A stretch of DNA of 64,000 nt from Chromatiales bacterium (ex Bugula neritina AB1) (GTDB lineage: Bacteria > Pseudomonadota > Gammaproteobacteria > Granulosicoccales > Granulosicoccaceae): assembly GCA_001730015.1 (NCBI GenBank), contig MDLA01000025.1, positions 1-64,000 on the forward strand. The letters are read 5' to 3'. The position numbers and the translations under genes were made by a program. Positions 26,452-34,874 of this stretch are shown here, one piece after another; within the stretch, counting starts at the first letter, position 1, and the number at the start of each line of letters is the position of its first letter. The notes beneath the pieces were generated by a model that saw only the letters and a program-made list of their open reading frames with translations, did no database searches and was not told the origin of the DNA.

Positions 26452-27510
26452 ATGGGCAAGAAATTACCACTCGATAGTACACCTCGGAAAATCTGCATCC
26501 TGCGCCTGTCCGCCCTCGGAGATGTTACCCACGTTATCGCACTGATCCGGCAAATCCAGAATCAATGGCCAGAGTGTGAAATAACCTGGGTGTGTGGTGT
26601 ATTCGAATACAAATTCCTCAGATTGATTCACGGCGTCAGGTTTATTCTTTTCGACAAAAAGGGCGGGCTTAAGTCATATAGAAAGTTAAAGCACGATTTA
26701 CGGCACGATACATTCGATATCCTCCTACACATGCAGGTTGCAGCAAGAGCAAACCTCGCCAGTGTTATGATAAAAGCCGGAATACGGCTCGGCTGGGATA
26801 AAAACCGATCAAGGGACTTGCATAGTTTATTTATAAATCACTCAGTACCGGACGCGCTGATGCAACATCAGCAGGATGGTTTTTTGTCTTTTGGTACTGA
26901 AATGGGACTGCAACCCGCCACACCTGAATGGAATTTGCCCATAACCGAAAACGCTGTGTCTTTTGCAGATCAGAATGTACACAATGATAAACCCCTGCTT
27001 GTAATATCTGCCTGTTCCAGTCACCAACTTAGAAACTGGTCTGTAGAACGCTACGCCGCAGTGGCAGATTACGCCATCCAGACCCATGGCATGCAGGTTA
27101 TCCTAAGCGGCGGGCCGTCAGATATCGAGATAGAAACGGCAGATTCTATTATGGGTAAAATGAAGGAAAATGCGTTAAACCTCGTCGGCAAGGATACACT
27201 GGAGCAACTAGTCGGCCTGCTCGACAGAGCTGACATAGTGCTATCGCCGGATTCCGGCCCCGCTCATCTGGCCAATGCAGTGGGTACAAAGGTTATTGGT
27301 CTGTATGCCTGCACCTGGAGCAGGCGTAGCGGCCCTTACAATTCGCTAGCCTGCTGTGTAGATAAATTCGCTGAAGCGGCAACACTTCGGTTTAGCAAAA
27401 CAGCAGAAGAGCTTTACTGGGGAACAAAAATAGAGTACCCGGGAATTATGGATTTAATATCCGTTGATGAGGTATGCGCTGCGGTAGATAAAATAATCGC
27501 AAGTGATTAA
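26452..27510 (+). CDS. GT9 family glycosyltransferase (heptosyltransferase-like)
   Basis: A 352-residue protein of the ADP-heptose:LPS heptosyltransferase family. It opens with KICILRLSALGDVTHVIALI, which carries the conserved GD motif, and its C-terminal domain has LSPDSGPAHLANAVGTKVIGLY, the donor-binding hallmark. Such enzymes build the inner core of LPS at the cytoplasmic face of the inner membrane. The family also includes enzymes using other donors, so heptose is not certain. It is the third of three plus-strand glycosyltransferase genes and ends one base short of the convergent DUF6165 gene. Confidence 0.9.
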   Translation: MGKKLPLDSTPRKICILRLSALGDVTHVIALIRQIQNQWPECEITWVCGVFEYKFLRLIHGVRFILFDKKGGLKSYRKLKHDLRHDTFDILLHMQVAARANLASVMIKAGIRLGWDKNRSRDLHSLFINHSVPDALMQHQQDGFLSFGTEMGLQPATPEWNLPITENAVSFADQNVHNDKPLLVISACSSHQLRNWSVERYAAVADYAIQTHGMQVILSGGPSDIEIETADSIMGKMKENALNLVGKDTLEQLVGLLDRADIVLSPDSGPAHLANAVGTKVIGLYACTWSRRSGPYNSLACCVDKFAEAATLRFSKTAEELYWGTKIEYPGIMDLISVDEVCAAVDKIIASD

Positions 27511-27511
27511 T

Positions 27512-27913
27512 TCACTGTGACTGCTTGTAGTCCTTATAAGATTTCTCCTCAACAATATCAGACTTCAGGTGCAGGTTTATTCTTCTTTTTACATCAGCCC
27601 GCTGATCATTGGTTACATACACGCTGCGAGCTAATTTAATAAAACGTTCAGCAAACCGGTTATCGCGCTCTTCATCTCTTATTTCATCTTCGATCACCCA
27701 TAATTTTTCATTTATGGATTTCAGTTCCGAACGCATAACACGTAGCTGATCATCTTCAGATACCGCATCTGCCCAGACAGCATCAAGCATTGCGAGCTCA
27801 TTTTTCACATTAGCTCTTTTATCGACAGATTCAATACGTTCCGATTTAATTTCGAGAATAGTGATTTTATCTAACAATTCACCCGGCGAAATCGGGATTC
27901 GAATTTGATTCAT
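27512..27913 (-). CDS. DUF6165 family protein
   Basis: A 133-residue soluble, charged and largely helical protein. Its N-terminus PISPGELLDKITILEIKSERI is typical of DUF6165, a family often found beside glycosyltransferase genes; this assignment is from memory of the family. No catalytic motif is visible. It probably takes part in envelope polysaccharide synthesis in some accessory way, which is inferred from context only. It is convergent with the GT9 gene. Confidence 0.8.
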   Translation of the reverse strand: MNQIRIPISPGELLDKITILEIKSERIESVDKRANVKNELAMLDAVWADAVSEDDQLRVMRSELKSINEKLWVIEDEIRDEERDNRFAERFIKLARSVYVTNDQRADVKRRINLHLKSDIVEEKSYKDYKQSQ

Positions 27914-27996
27914 ACTGTTTCCGGTTATCTCTATAGAATTTGGTTTAGCTTTCGGGGTTTCAGCAATTCATTGATTGCTATCAAAGGTAAGTACTA

Positions 27997-28944
27997 TTAA
28001 TTCTGCCGGGCACTGGTAGCCGAATAGCTTATCGCAATCCGGCTTGCAATCGCGGCATTGTTCAATACCAGTTCAATATTGGTCGCGAGGCTGCTACCCC
28101 CGGTTATTTCAGCGATTTTAGATAACAGAAATGGCGTGGTTTCTTTGCCGCTGATACCCTTGCTCTTTAATCCGGCAAGTGCATTATTAATTGCATTGTT
28201 TATAATTTCTTCGTTCTGAGCATATTGCTCGGGCACGGGCACGCAGACAAGAACTCCGCCCTGTAATCCCAGGCCCCATTTGCAGGCCAGCATGGCAGCA
28301 GTCTCCTCGGGATTTGTGTGCGTATAGTCGACTGGAAACTCACTACGCCTGGTGTAGAACGCCGGCCAGCAATCAGTATTATAACCAATAACCGGTACAC
28401 CGTAGGTTTCAAGATACTCGCGGGTAAGGCCAATATCCAGTATAGACTTGGCCCCTGCACAAACGACTGCAACACTGGTATTGGCAAGCTCCTGCAGATC
28501 GGCGGATATATCCATACTGTGTTCTGCACCACGGTGCACACCGCCAATCCCGCCTGTAGCAAAAACCCGTATACCGGCAAGGCTTGCCACCACCATTGTT
28601 GCGGCTACTGTTGTTGCACCAATAACAGTCTTATCGGCCAGCGCAAAGGGTATATCTCTACGACTGATTTTTACCGCGCGCTGGCCGGCCTGACCCAGCG
28701 ACTCTATCTGATCTGCACCAAGACCGGCCCTGAGCCTGCCCTTTACGATACCTATGGTCGCCGGAATCGCTCCCTGCGCCCTCACGGTTGCTTCCACGCG
28801 CATCGCCGTTTCTACATTTTCAGGATACGGCATTCCATGCGAAATAATAGTGGATTCCAGTGCCACTACCGGGCGATTGTCTGCTATGGCATCCCGCACT
28901 TCAGGAGCTACTGCCAGGTAATCACTGGAAACTTGCTGAGTCAT
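27997..28944 (-). CDS. psuG: pseudouridine-5'-phosphate glycosidase
   Basis: A 315-residue PsuG/YeiN enzyme, which splits pseudouridine 5'-phosphate into uracil and ribose 5-phosphate. The N-terminal VALESTIISHGMPYPEN, the GIVKGRLRAGL block, KISRRDIPFA and FATGGIGGVHRGAE are all characteristic. It starts in a four-base ATGA overlap with the upstream kinase gene, so the two pathway enzymes are coupled in the order kinase then glycosidase. Together they salvage pseudouridine released from RNA turnover. Confidence 0.95.
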   Translation of the reverse strand: MTQQVSSDYLAVAPEVRDAIADNRPVVALESTIISHGMPYPENVETAMRVEATVRAQGAIPATIGIVKGRLRAGLGADQIESLGQAGQRAVKISRRDIPFALADKTVIGATTVAATMVVASLAGIRVFATGGIGGVHRGAEHSMDISADLQELANTSVAVVCAGAKSILDIGLTREYLETYGVPVIGYNTDCWPAFYTRRSEFPVDYTHTNPEETAAMLACKWGLGLQGGVLVCVPVPEQYAQNEEIINNAINNALAGLKSKGISGKETTPFLLSKIAEITGGSSLATNIELVLNNAAIASRIAISYSATSARQN

Positions 28945-29876
28945 AGGGTAACCATACTTTCAATAGTCATCAGTTCTGAACAGGCGCTGCGAGTTGACAG
29001 ACTCAACCCGGCAGCTGTTGCACCCCATCGTAACGCTTCCCGGGTGCAGCGACCTTGCATTTTTGCAGCAATCAGGCCCGCCAGTAAAGCATCGCCAGCC
29101 CCATTTACAGAAGCAATATGCTCTACAACAGGAGCCGCAACTTCGCAATACTGATCTTCACAGACAAATAGTGCACCGCGGCTCCCCAGTGTCATTAACA
29201 CCGCTTGCGGCCCCATTGCCAGTAAGGCTGTGACCAGCTCGCGTTCACTGACTCCCGCTGGCGCCTGAACCAGCGCTGCCGCTTCCAGGCGATTGACTTT
29301 CAGTAGCGCAAGCGATGGCAATACCGATTTCACCCGATGGCATTTAGCGGTTGAAACCGATTCTGCAACCACCGCACAGGATCCTGCCGCGCCGACTATG
29401 CTGGAGATCAGTTCTTCCGGTAAGTTGCAATCTATAACACAGACTGTCGCTGCGCTGATTTGTTCTTCTAGACCGGGAAACAACTCAGCCGTCATTTGAT
29501 CGAGTATTTTCATGTCCGATATCGCGTACAGCATGCCACCGTCGGAATCGTTGATCGCCACATAGCTTGAGGTACGCTGCTGATCGAGTTGAACAATGCC
29601 ATCAGTTGCGAGCCCAGCCCGCTGGCATTGTCGCAGCAATTGCTTTCCGGCCTCGTCATTACCAATCACAGACATCAAGCGGACATCAATTCCCAGCCTT
29701 GCGAGACCCTCAGCAATGTTACGACCCACACCACCCGGGTAAAACCCGGTTTCTCCGGGGTTAGAGTCATCCGCTATTGCCGCCGCTGTCGATGTCGCCA
29801 GCACGTCGAGATTCATCGCACCAATTACCAAAGCCGTGCCATTTGTTTCCGTGTTATGTTGCAAAAACCAGCTCAC
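28941..29876 (-). CDS. psuK: pseudouridine kinase, PfkB family
   Basis: A PfkB-family sugar/nucleoside kinase of about 311 residues. GGVGRNIAEGLARLG lies near the N-terminus and the catalytic Asp is in NGAGDALLAGLIAA near the C-terminus. Coupling to psuG by an ATGA overlap makes pseudouridine the expected substrate. No ATG precedes the conserved VIGAMNLDVLA; GTG at 29876 or TTG at 29864 are the likely starts, and I give the GTG. A longer frame to an ATG at 29975 would add 33 basic residues unlike the family. A regulator or nucleoside transporter is not adjacent. Confidence 0.88.
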   Translation of the reverse strand: MSWFLQHNTETNGTALVIGAMNLDVLATSTAAAIADDSNPGETGFYPGGVGRNIAEGLARLGIDVRLMSVIGNDEAGKQLLRQCQRAGLATDGIVQLDQQRTSSYVAINDSDGGMLYAISDMKILDQMTAELFPGLEEQISAATVCVIDCNLPEELISSIVGAAGSCAVVAESVSTAKCHRVKSVLPSLALLKVNRLEAAALVQAPAGVSERELVTALLAMGPQAVLMTLGSRGALFVCEDQYCEVAAPVVEHIASVNGAGDALLAGLIAAKMQGRCTREALRWGATAAGLSLSTRSACSELMTIESMVTL

Positions 29877-30412
29877 GGCTACAATCCGAGTAAGAGTAAT
29901 AAAAAGGTGTGGAATAATTGCCCGACGACTCCTGCTATCCGCCCGCTTGAAAGCGATCTGTCGCCGGCCTGCCACGGGAGTTACAGAGGAGTTTTGTACA
30001 ACGCACTATACCAGAATCAGGTAGGACAGAGCTTGCCGGTGTACCCCTCAATCATCAAGCCCCACTGCTATTACTGATTGGTAGCCTACGGCAGGCGAAC
30101 ACGCAATAGCGCCACAATCAACTGAACCGCAGCCAGTCCGGCCCCGTTGTACACAGCTAACACGTGCGCACATAACAATTTGAGAAAGCAGACGCTTTAC
30201 CGGCCCACTGTTTTGGCCTGCAGCGTAGAATGCCTGCTCAAGGACATCCCGATTCCGCCGTAAACGTAACGGATAATCCGGGCGCCACCAATTCTGCTGA
30301 CGCTCATGCATCTACACGGATACCACCGGCGCGACGGGCAAAGTTGCTTTTGCTCGACCTCGCCGCGAAAACCTGTCGGTATCTTGAGCCACCTCCGGAC
30401 GATGTGATCAAC
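29877..30412. other. intergenic region between psuK and the oxygenase gene
   Basis: These 536 bases hold the divergent promoters of psuK-psuG (minus) and the 2OG oxygenase gene (plus). The oxygenase frame remains open upstream to 30230, but the extension is low-complexity and unlike the family. No tRNA, repeat or convincing hairpin was seen. Confidence 0.4.
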
Positions 30413-31075
30413 ATGGCTGAATCTGACCCTAAAACCTCGCAACTCTTTCACGAGCAGTATTTTCCGACGTCTATATTTTATACAGACCTGGCGGAAAGCG
30501 CGGCGCTGAATCTGGAGCTGGTCAGACACATCTATGCCTGGAAGAGTGAAGACCCTGAAGGGATCGTACGTTCAAACTTTAAACAGGCCGGCTCATGGCA
30601 CAGCCAGCTTGATATGCACGAAAAGCCTCAATTCTCAGCACTGACCGATCAAATCATAAAAGCCGCTGTAGAAGTGTTCAGCGGCATGAATTACGACATG
30701 GACTTCGCTCCCGTCATCGATAACATGTGGGCAAACATCAATCCACGCTACGGTTACAATCGAAGTCACTCGCACCCGGACACGCTCTGGAGCGGCGTCT
30801 ATTACATACAGGCTCCCGAAAACTGTGGCCGAATATCGTTTAACGACCCGCGATCTCAGGCACAGGTCTACACACCCAGAATGGGCGCAAACGCTAACAC
30901 CGATTCTTCAAGCTGGTCCGAAGTTTATTACGGACCGATTCCCGGTCGCCTTATTTTATTTCCAGGCTGGCTGGTGCACGAGGTAGAACCCAATCTTTCA
31001 ACACTCGAAGGCGACGCCGGAAATCGAATAAGTGTGAGCTTCAATATCTATCAAAGTAGTACACGTTCGGGCTAA
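30413..31075 (+). CDS. putative 2OG-Fe(II) oxygenase (TIGR02466-like)
   Basis: A 220-residue protein resembling the TIGR02466 group of putative 2-oxoglutarate/Fe(II) dioxygenases. It opens with a YFPTSIFYTDL block, and the expected metal ligands are His-x-Asp in SHSHPDTLWSG and a distal His in GWLVHEVEPN, with Arg in GNRISVSFN as the 2OG-binding residue. WANINPRYGYN is also conserved. Target is unknown for the family. The start at 30413 is chosen because the conserved region begins there; in-frame alternatives reach back to 30230. It is a single plus-strand gene flanked by divergent and convergent genes. Confidence 0.82.
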   Translation: MAESDPKTSQLFHEQYFPTSIFYTDLAESAALNLELVRHIYAWKSEDPEGIVRSNFKQAGSWHSQLDMHEKPQFSALTDQIIKAAVEVFSGMNYDMDFAPVIDNMWANINPRYGYNRSHSHPDTLWSGVYYIQAPENCGRISFNDPRSQAQVYTPRMGANANTDSSSWSEVYYGPIPGRLILFPGWLVHEVEPNLSTLEGDAGNRISVSFNIYQSSTRSG

Positions 31076-31161
31076 CGCGAACAAACCACAGGGCAAACAG
31101 GCTGCAGAATAAACTGACGTAGCTGTAGTCTCTGCTCTAATGATCCTTGAGTGAAAGTTCA

Positions 31162-31545
31162 TCAAGCGGGTGTCTGATCCGGGTGCGGCAAGGTAAAACG
31201 CTCATCCGGCAGATCAAGAAACACGGCAATTGCCGCAGTTGCAACAACAAATGTGGTACCGTTGTCGGCGTCGATCACATTAAGCCCTCCAACTTCAGCG
31301 CTAACCTCCACACTACCGAATGGAATTTCAGCTGCCACTGCCGCTCGTTCTACTTGTTCAGGTTGCTGCACGCCAATAGTAACCTGTATTCGCATTCCTT
31401 CTTTATCAATACCAAGAGAGCGAAACAGAATCAGAGAGCTATGATGCAACGCATCCTGCACCGCGCGTGACGCAGCTTTTGTGTAGTCTTCACCGTATAG
31501 ATCGTTGCCGGTTCCAAGTTCCAGTATAATTCTTTTCTGTGGCAT
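31162..31545 (-). CDS. Lin0512 family protein (second of a tandem pair)
   Basis: A 127-residue protein beginning MPQKRIILELGTGNDLYGED, closely similar in plan to the gene directly upstream: both have the YTKAA block, a DAL(H/W)H(S/N)S block, and an acidic C-terminal half ending in a hydrophobic VAxAAIAV(F/Y)L segment. These resemble the Lin0512 family, whose function is not established. It starts one base after the TGA of the upstream copy, so both are co-transcribed and probably form a hetero-oligomer. The in-frame extension to 31716 lies in the upstream gene's out-of-frame sequence and is rejected. Confidence 0.78.
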   Translation of the reverse strand: MPQKRIILELGTGNDLYGEDYTKAASRAVQDALHHSSLILFRSLGIDKEGMRIQVTIGVQQPEQVERAAVAAEIPFGSVEVSAEVGGLNVIDADNGTTFVVATAAIAVFLDLPDERFTLPHPDQTPA

Positions 31546-31546
31546 C

Positions 31547-31903
31547 TCAGGAAGCATCTCCGGCTGAATCAATTTCCAGATAAACCACTGCTGCCACATT
31601 CGCCACCACAGTCGTATTGGTGTTGTCTTCATTGACGATATCAAGCCCGCCCTTAACCACCGAGACCTGAGCTTTGCCATAAGGCAGTACAGCAGCGACT
31701 GTTGCCTTATCAACAAGTTCCGGTTTGGCTACGCCAACTTCTATTTCTACTTCCATCGCATCTCGCGGGTATCCCAGTGCCGGGGCTATTGACAGCGAGT
31801 TATGCCACAGCGCATCACGCAACGCACGGATCGCCGCTTTAGTGTAATCCTGGCCATGCAGATCAGTTCCCATACCCATTTCTACAACGAGACGTTTTCT
31901 CAA
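31547..31903 (-). CDS. Lin0512 family protein (first of a tandem pair)
   Basis: A 118-residue protein beginning MRKRLVVEMGMGTDLHGQD, with the same motif order as its downstream neighbour. Identity between the two copies is moderate by eye, indicating an old duplication rather than a recent one. Lin0512 proteins are small, soluble and ring-forming in structural work that I recall only in outline; no reaction is assigned. The next upstream gene on this strand is an EamA-type transporter. Confidence 0.78.
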   Translation of the reverse strand: MRKRLVVEMGMGTDLHGQDYTKAAIRALRDALWHNSLSIAPALGYPRDAMEVEIEVGVAKPELVDKATVAAVLPYGKAQVSVVKGGLDIVNEDNTNTTVVANVAAVVYLEIDSAGDAS

Positions 31904-32002
31904 GATTCAATTCCTGTAACAGCGCACAAACACCATGTAATTGCGCCATAGTATAACAAGATCGAAGTAATGATCAGTGCCGCGGCAATTCACGCAACCG
32001 GA

Positions 32003-32848
32003 TCAGCCGAAAGCCTTCAGCAGCACTATGCCCGAAGCCACCACCACCGCCGCTATAATACGCTGGCGCCCGAAAGGTTCACGCAGAAACACGCTACCGA
32101 TAATTGCAGCGAAAATCACACTCGTTTCACGCAGCGATGACACCAAACCCATTGCTCCCATACCAAGCGCAATAATCACCAGCCCGTACGCTGTGCTGGA
32201 GGCAATTCCGCCAAACACCACCGTGGCAAGCGACCCTCGCATGTAGCCAAACCATCGCTGTCGCTGAGTAATCAGAAGCCAGCACCCTATAGGCACTACT
32301 TCAAAGGTGAAAAGCCACAGAATATAGCTCAGGCTATTACCTGAGGCGCGCACTCCTAAACCATCTACAACGGTATATATTGCAATGAGCACCGAGGTTG
32401 CAAGCCCCCAGCCAAGCGCCGCACGAGGTATTGCGCCAAGGTGCCTGCCCATCAGTGTCAGGCTCATCAGACCGACGCTGATGATCAGAATTCCAGCAAC
32501 AGTAGCAGACGACAAATACTCACCGGCAAATACAGCAGCACCCGTTGTCACCATCACCGGAGCCATGCCACGGAACAGCGGATACACCTGAGACAGATCA
32601 CCGCTGCGATAGGCCCTTGCCAGCGTGAAGTAATAAATATTATGAACCAGAACAGAAGTGATGATCATCGGCCAGCTTTCCCTGGCGGGTGCCGGTACCA
32701 GAAATAACATTGGCGCACAAATTAACGCCCCGACCAGCTGATAGGCGGCGATCGAAAATTCCGGCGCTCCACCGGACTTGGCCAGCGCATTCCAGCTTGC
32801 ATGCAGTACGGCTGCTGTCAATACAAGCACAGTTAATAGAGTGGTCAC
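32003..32848 (-). CDS. EamA/DMT-family transporter
   Basis: A 281-residue membrane protein with about ten hydrophobic segments in two EamA-like halves. The start is GTG at 32848. The N-terminus LHASWNALAKSGG is common in this transporter group. The gene lies 99 bases upstream of the Lin0512 pair on the same strand and is divergent from the aminotransferase gene; a shared promoter region of 135 bases separates them, so amino-acid or amine export is one possibility. Confidence 0.85.
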   Translation of the reverse strand: MTTLLTVLVLTAAVLHASWNALAKSGGAPEFSIAAYQLVGALICAPMLFLVPAPARESWPMIITSVLVHNIYYFTLARAYRSGDLSQVYPLFRGMAPVMVTTGAAVFAGEYLSSATVAGILIISVGLMSLTLMGRHLGAIPRAALGWGLATSVLIAIYTVVDGLGVRASGNSLSYILWLFTFEVVPIGCWLLITQRQRWFGYMRGSLATVVFGGIASSTAYGLVIIALGMGAMGLVSSLRETSVIFAAIIGSVFLREPFGRQRIIAAVVVASGIVLLKAFG

Positions 32849-32983
32849 CGATACTCACAGAATTAGTGGTCTTGTTATACAGGATACCGATTGCTCAGGT
32901 ACAATTGTCAGACTATTTTTGAGTCGTAACGCCATGCACCGATCACTGCAGCACAGCAGATACCCCTGCTGAGGAACAACACC

Positions 32984-34216
32984 ATGAAATTCGATTTCAG
33001 TCAGTCATTTGATACAGACCTGCCTGCCGCTCATACCCGACCCTGGAGCGAATTTCCCGAGTACAACTTCGTCGGTGGCCACAACGATGCCGATTCGCTA
33101 CCGGTAGAAAAGCTGGCAGAGGCATGCAATCGAATCCTGCTCCGTGAAGGCGGGACCCTGGCCACCTACACACTGCAAAGTGGCCCTCAGGGTTATTTGC
33201 CGCTACGCGAATTTTTGATCGCAAAGCTGAAAAACACAGCCGCCATAGACTGCAATGCAGATGATATCCTCCTCACTTCCGGTTCGCTGCAGGCAATAGA
33301 TCTGATCAATGCCGCTCTGCTCAACAGAAAAGACGGTGCTAAACCCACCGTCATTGTCGAGCAATCAAACTACGCCGGGGTGTTATCCCGCTTGCGTATT
33401 GCCGGAGTTGGTATCGTCTCTGTGGGCGTGGACAACAACGGCATGCGAACCGACGAACTGAAAACCGTACTGCAAAGTCTTAAAGCCACGGGCTCAAAGC
33501 CTGCCTATATCTATACCATTCCCACCGTCCATAATCCGACAGGCACAATAATGTCTGTGCAACGGCGCCGGGAATTAATTGATCTGGCCGTAGAATATGA
33601 CGTCCCGATCTTTGAAGACGAATGCTACGCCGACCTCGTGTGGTCCGGAGAACGCCCACCGGCGCTCTATGCTATGGACACAACTGCACGCGTTATTCAT
33701 GTTGGCTCGTTTTCAAAGACTATCGCGCCGGCGCTACGGGTAGGTTATATAGTCGCAGACTGGTCTCTGATCGGCCAGCTGCTCAGCCTTAAAACAGATG
33801 CAGGATCAGGCGCACTGGAGCAAATGTTACTGGCTGAATACTGCAGCGAGCACTTTGACCAACACGTTAAAACGCTCAACAAAAATCTACAGCTGAAATT
33901 GCAGGTGCTCACCAACGCTATTGACCGCGAGTTCGGCACCAGTGCCGAATACACGGTTCCACCTGGCGGTATTTTTCTATGGCTGAAGTTGCCGGCGCAG
34001 GTTGATACAACCGTATTAGCCGAAGCCGCTGCCGCCGGAGGCGTCGCGATCAACCCCGGTGTGGAATGGTCTCTACATGAAGATGCCAACCGTTATATCC
34101 GGATTTGCTTTGCCAACCCTTTGCAGAAAACCATAGACGATGGTATTACCCGACTCGCCTCTATTTGCCACCAGCAGTTCGGTGTGCCCGTTACCGGCAG
34201 TAATCAGAACCGCTAA
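32984..34216 (+). CDS. PLP-dependent aminotransferase, class I/II (MocR-type catalytic domain)
   Basis: A 410-residue fold-type I aminotransferase. The PLP Lys is in GSFSKTIAPALRVGY; TSGSLQAIDLI, YTIPTVHNPTG and EDECYADLVWSG form the rest of the cofactor site. The sequence is of the 2-aminoadipate aminotransferase/MocR-domain type without a GntR DNA-binding domain, so it should be a plain enzyme. GAGGAAC six bases before the ATG supports the start. Substrate is not predictable. It is divergent from an EamA transporter gene. Confidence 0.88.
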   Translation: MKFDFSQSFDTDLPAAHTRPWSEFPEYNFVGGHNDADSLPVEKLAEACNRILLREGGTLATYTLQSGPQGYLPLREFLIAKLKNTAAIDCNADDILLTSGSLQAIDLINAALLNRKDGAKPTVIVEQSNYAGVLSRLRIAGVGIVSVGVDNNGMRTDELKTVLQSLKATGSKPAYIYTIPTVHNPTGTIMSVQRRRELIDLAVEYDVPIFEDECYADLVWSGERPPALYAMDTTARVIHVGSFSKTIAPALRVGYIVADWSLIGQLLSLKTDAGSGALEQMLLAEYCSEHFDQHVKTLNKNLQLKLQVLTNAIDREFGTSAEYTVPPGGIFLWLKLPAQVDTTVLAEAAAAGGVAINPGVEWSLHEDANRYIRICFANPLQKTIDDGITRLASICHQQFGVPVTGSNQNR

Positions 34217-34246
34217 TTGCTCTCAGCTCAAACGAATAAAAACCGC

Positions 34247-34672
34247 TCAAAACAGCAACGCTGCAAGCACAACCAGCACCATGATTACGTTGGCAAAAAA
34301 ACCTGCTACAAAACTGATCGTACGCGGGCCGCCGCCGACCGCACCAATACCCATTACGTACAGTATCCAGTGCGCCAGGCGGGCCAGCAGAAAAACCACC
34401 GCCAGGGCATTGATCCAGCTTGCGTTTGCACCCAGTAAAATTCCGGCAAAAACAGTTGCAGCAAACGGCGAAAAGTTTTCCACTGAATTGGCGTGTGCCC
34501 GATATGCCCGCCAATGCAAGTCCTGATGACTGCCATCAACTGCTAAACCCGGCATTCCGGGGCGCTTGAGCAAATTGAGATAAGTCGAAGAGAAACTTTG
34601 CACCAATACCATTATCACCAGCACCGCCACTGCAGCCAACGCCATTGAATAAGGTTGTATTGCTTCATTCAT
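34247..34672 (-). CDS. MAPEG family membrane protein
   Basis: A 141-residue four-helix membrane protein of the MAPEG family (eicosanoid/glutathione metabolism-like). The hallmark block RAHANSVENFSPF is in the first loop and LARLAHWILYVMG in the third helix. Bacterial members are mostly uncharacterised; some have glutathione transferase activity. The ATG at 34672 is preferred because GGAGG lies about eight bases upstream; another ATG at 34699 is in frame. Confidence 0.85.
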   Translation of the reverse strand: MNEAIQPYSMALAAVAVLVIMVLVQSFSSTYLNLLKRPGMPGLAVDGSHQDLHWRAYRAHANSVENFSPFAATVFAGILLGANASWINALAVVFLLARLAHWILYVMGIGAVGGGPRTISFVAGFFANVIMVLVVLAALLF

Positions 34673-34874
34673 GAGTAATGCCTCCATTTTTAGTTTCAAA
34701 GGTCCCGCAGCTCACATCATCCAACAGAAGCGCTGGCAAGATCAACTCGTGTACTGATTCAACAAACCAGCCGACTGCATTACCTTTTCAGCAACACTGG
34801 GCCCGGGCGGCAGGAAATTGGCACGAATAGCGCAATTCCCTTGAACTACCCCGTTCTGACACATCATCTACATT

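Noticed and set aside
28318..29154. 278-codon plus-strand frame across psuG/psuK
   Set aside because: Antisense to two well-supported enzymes; Cys/His/Tyr-rich composition typical of a shadow frame.
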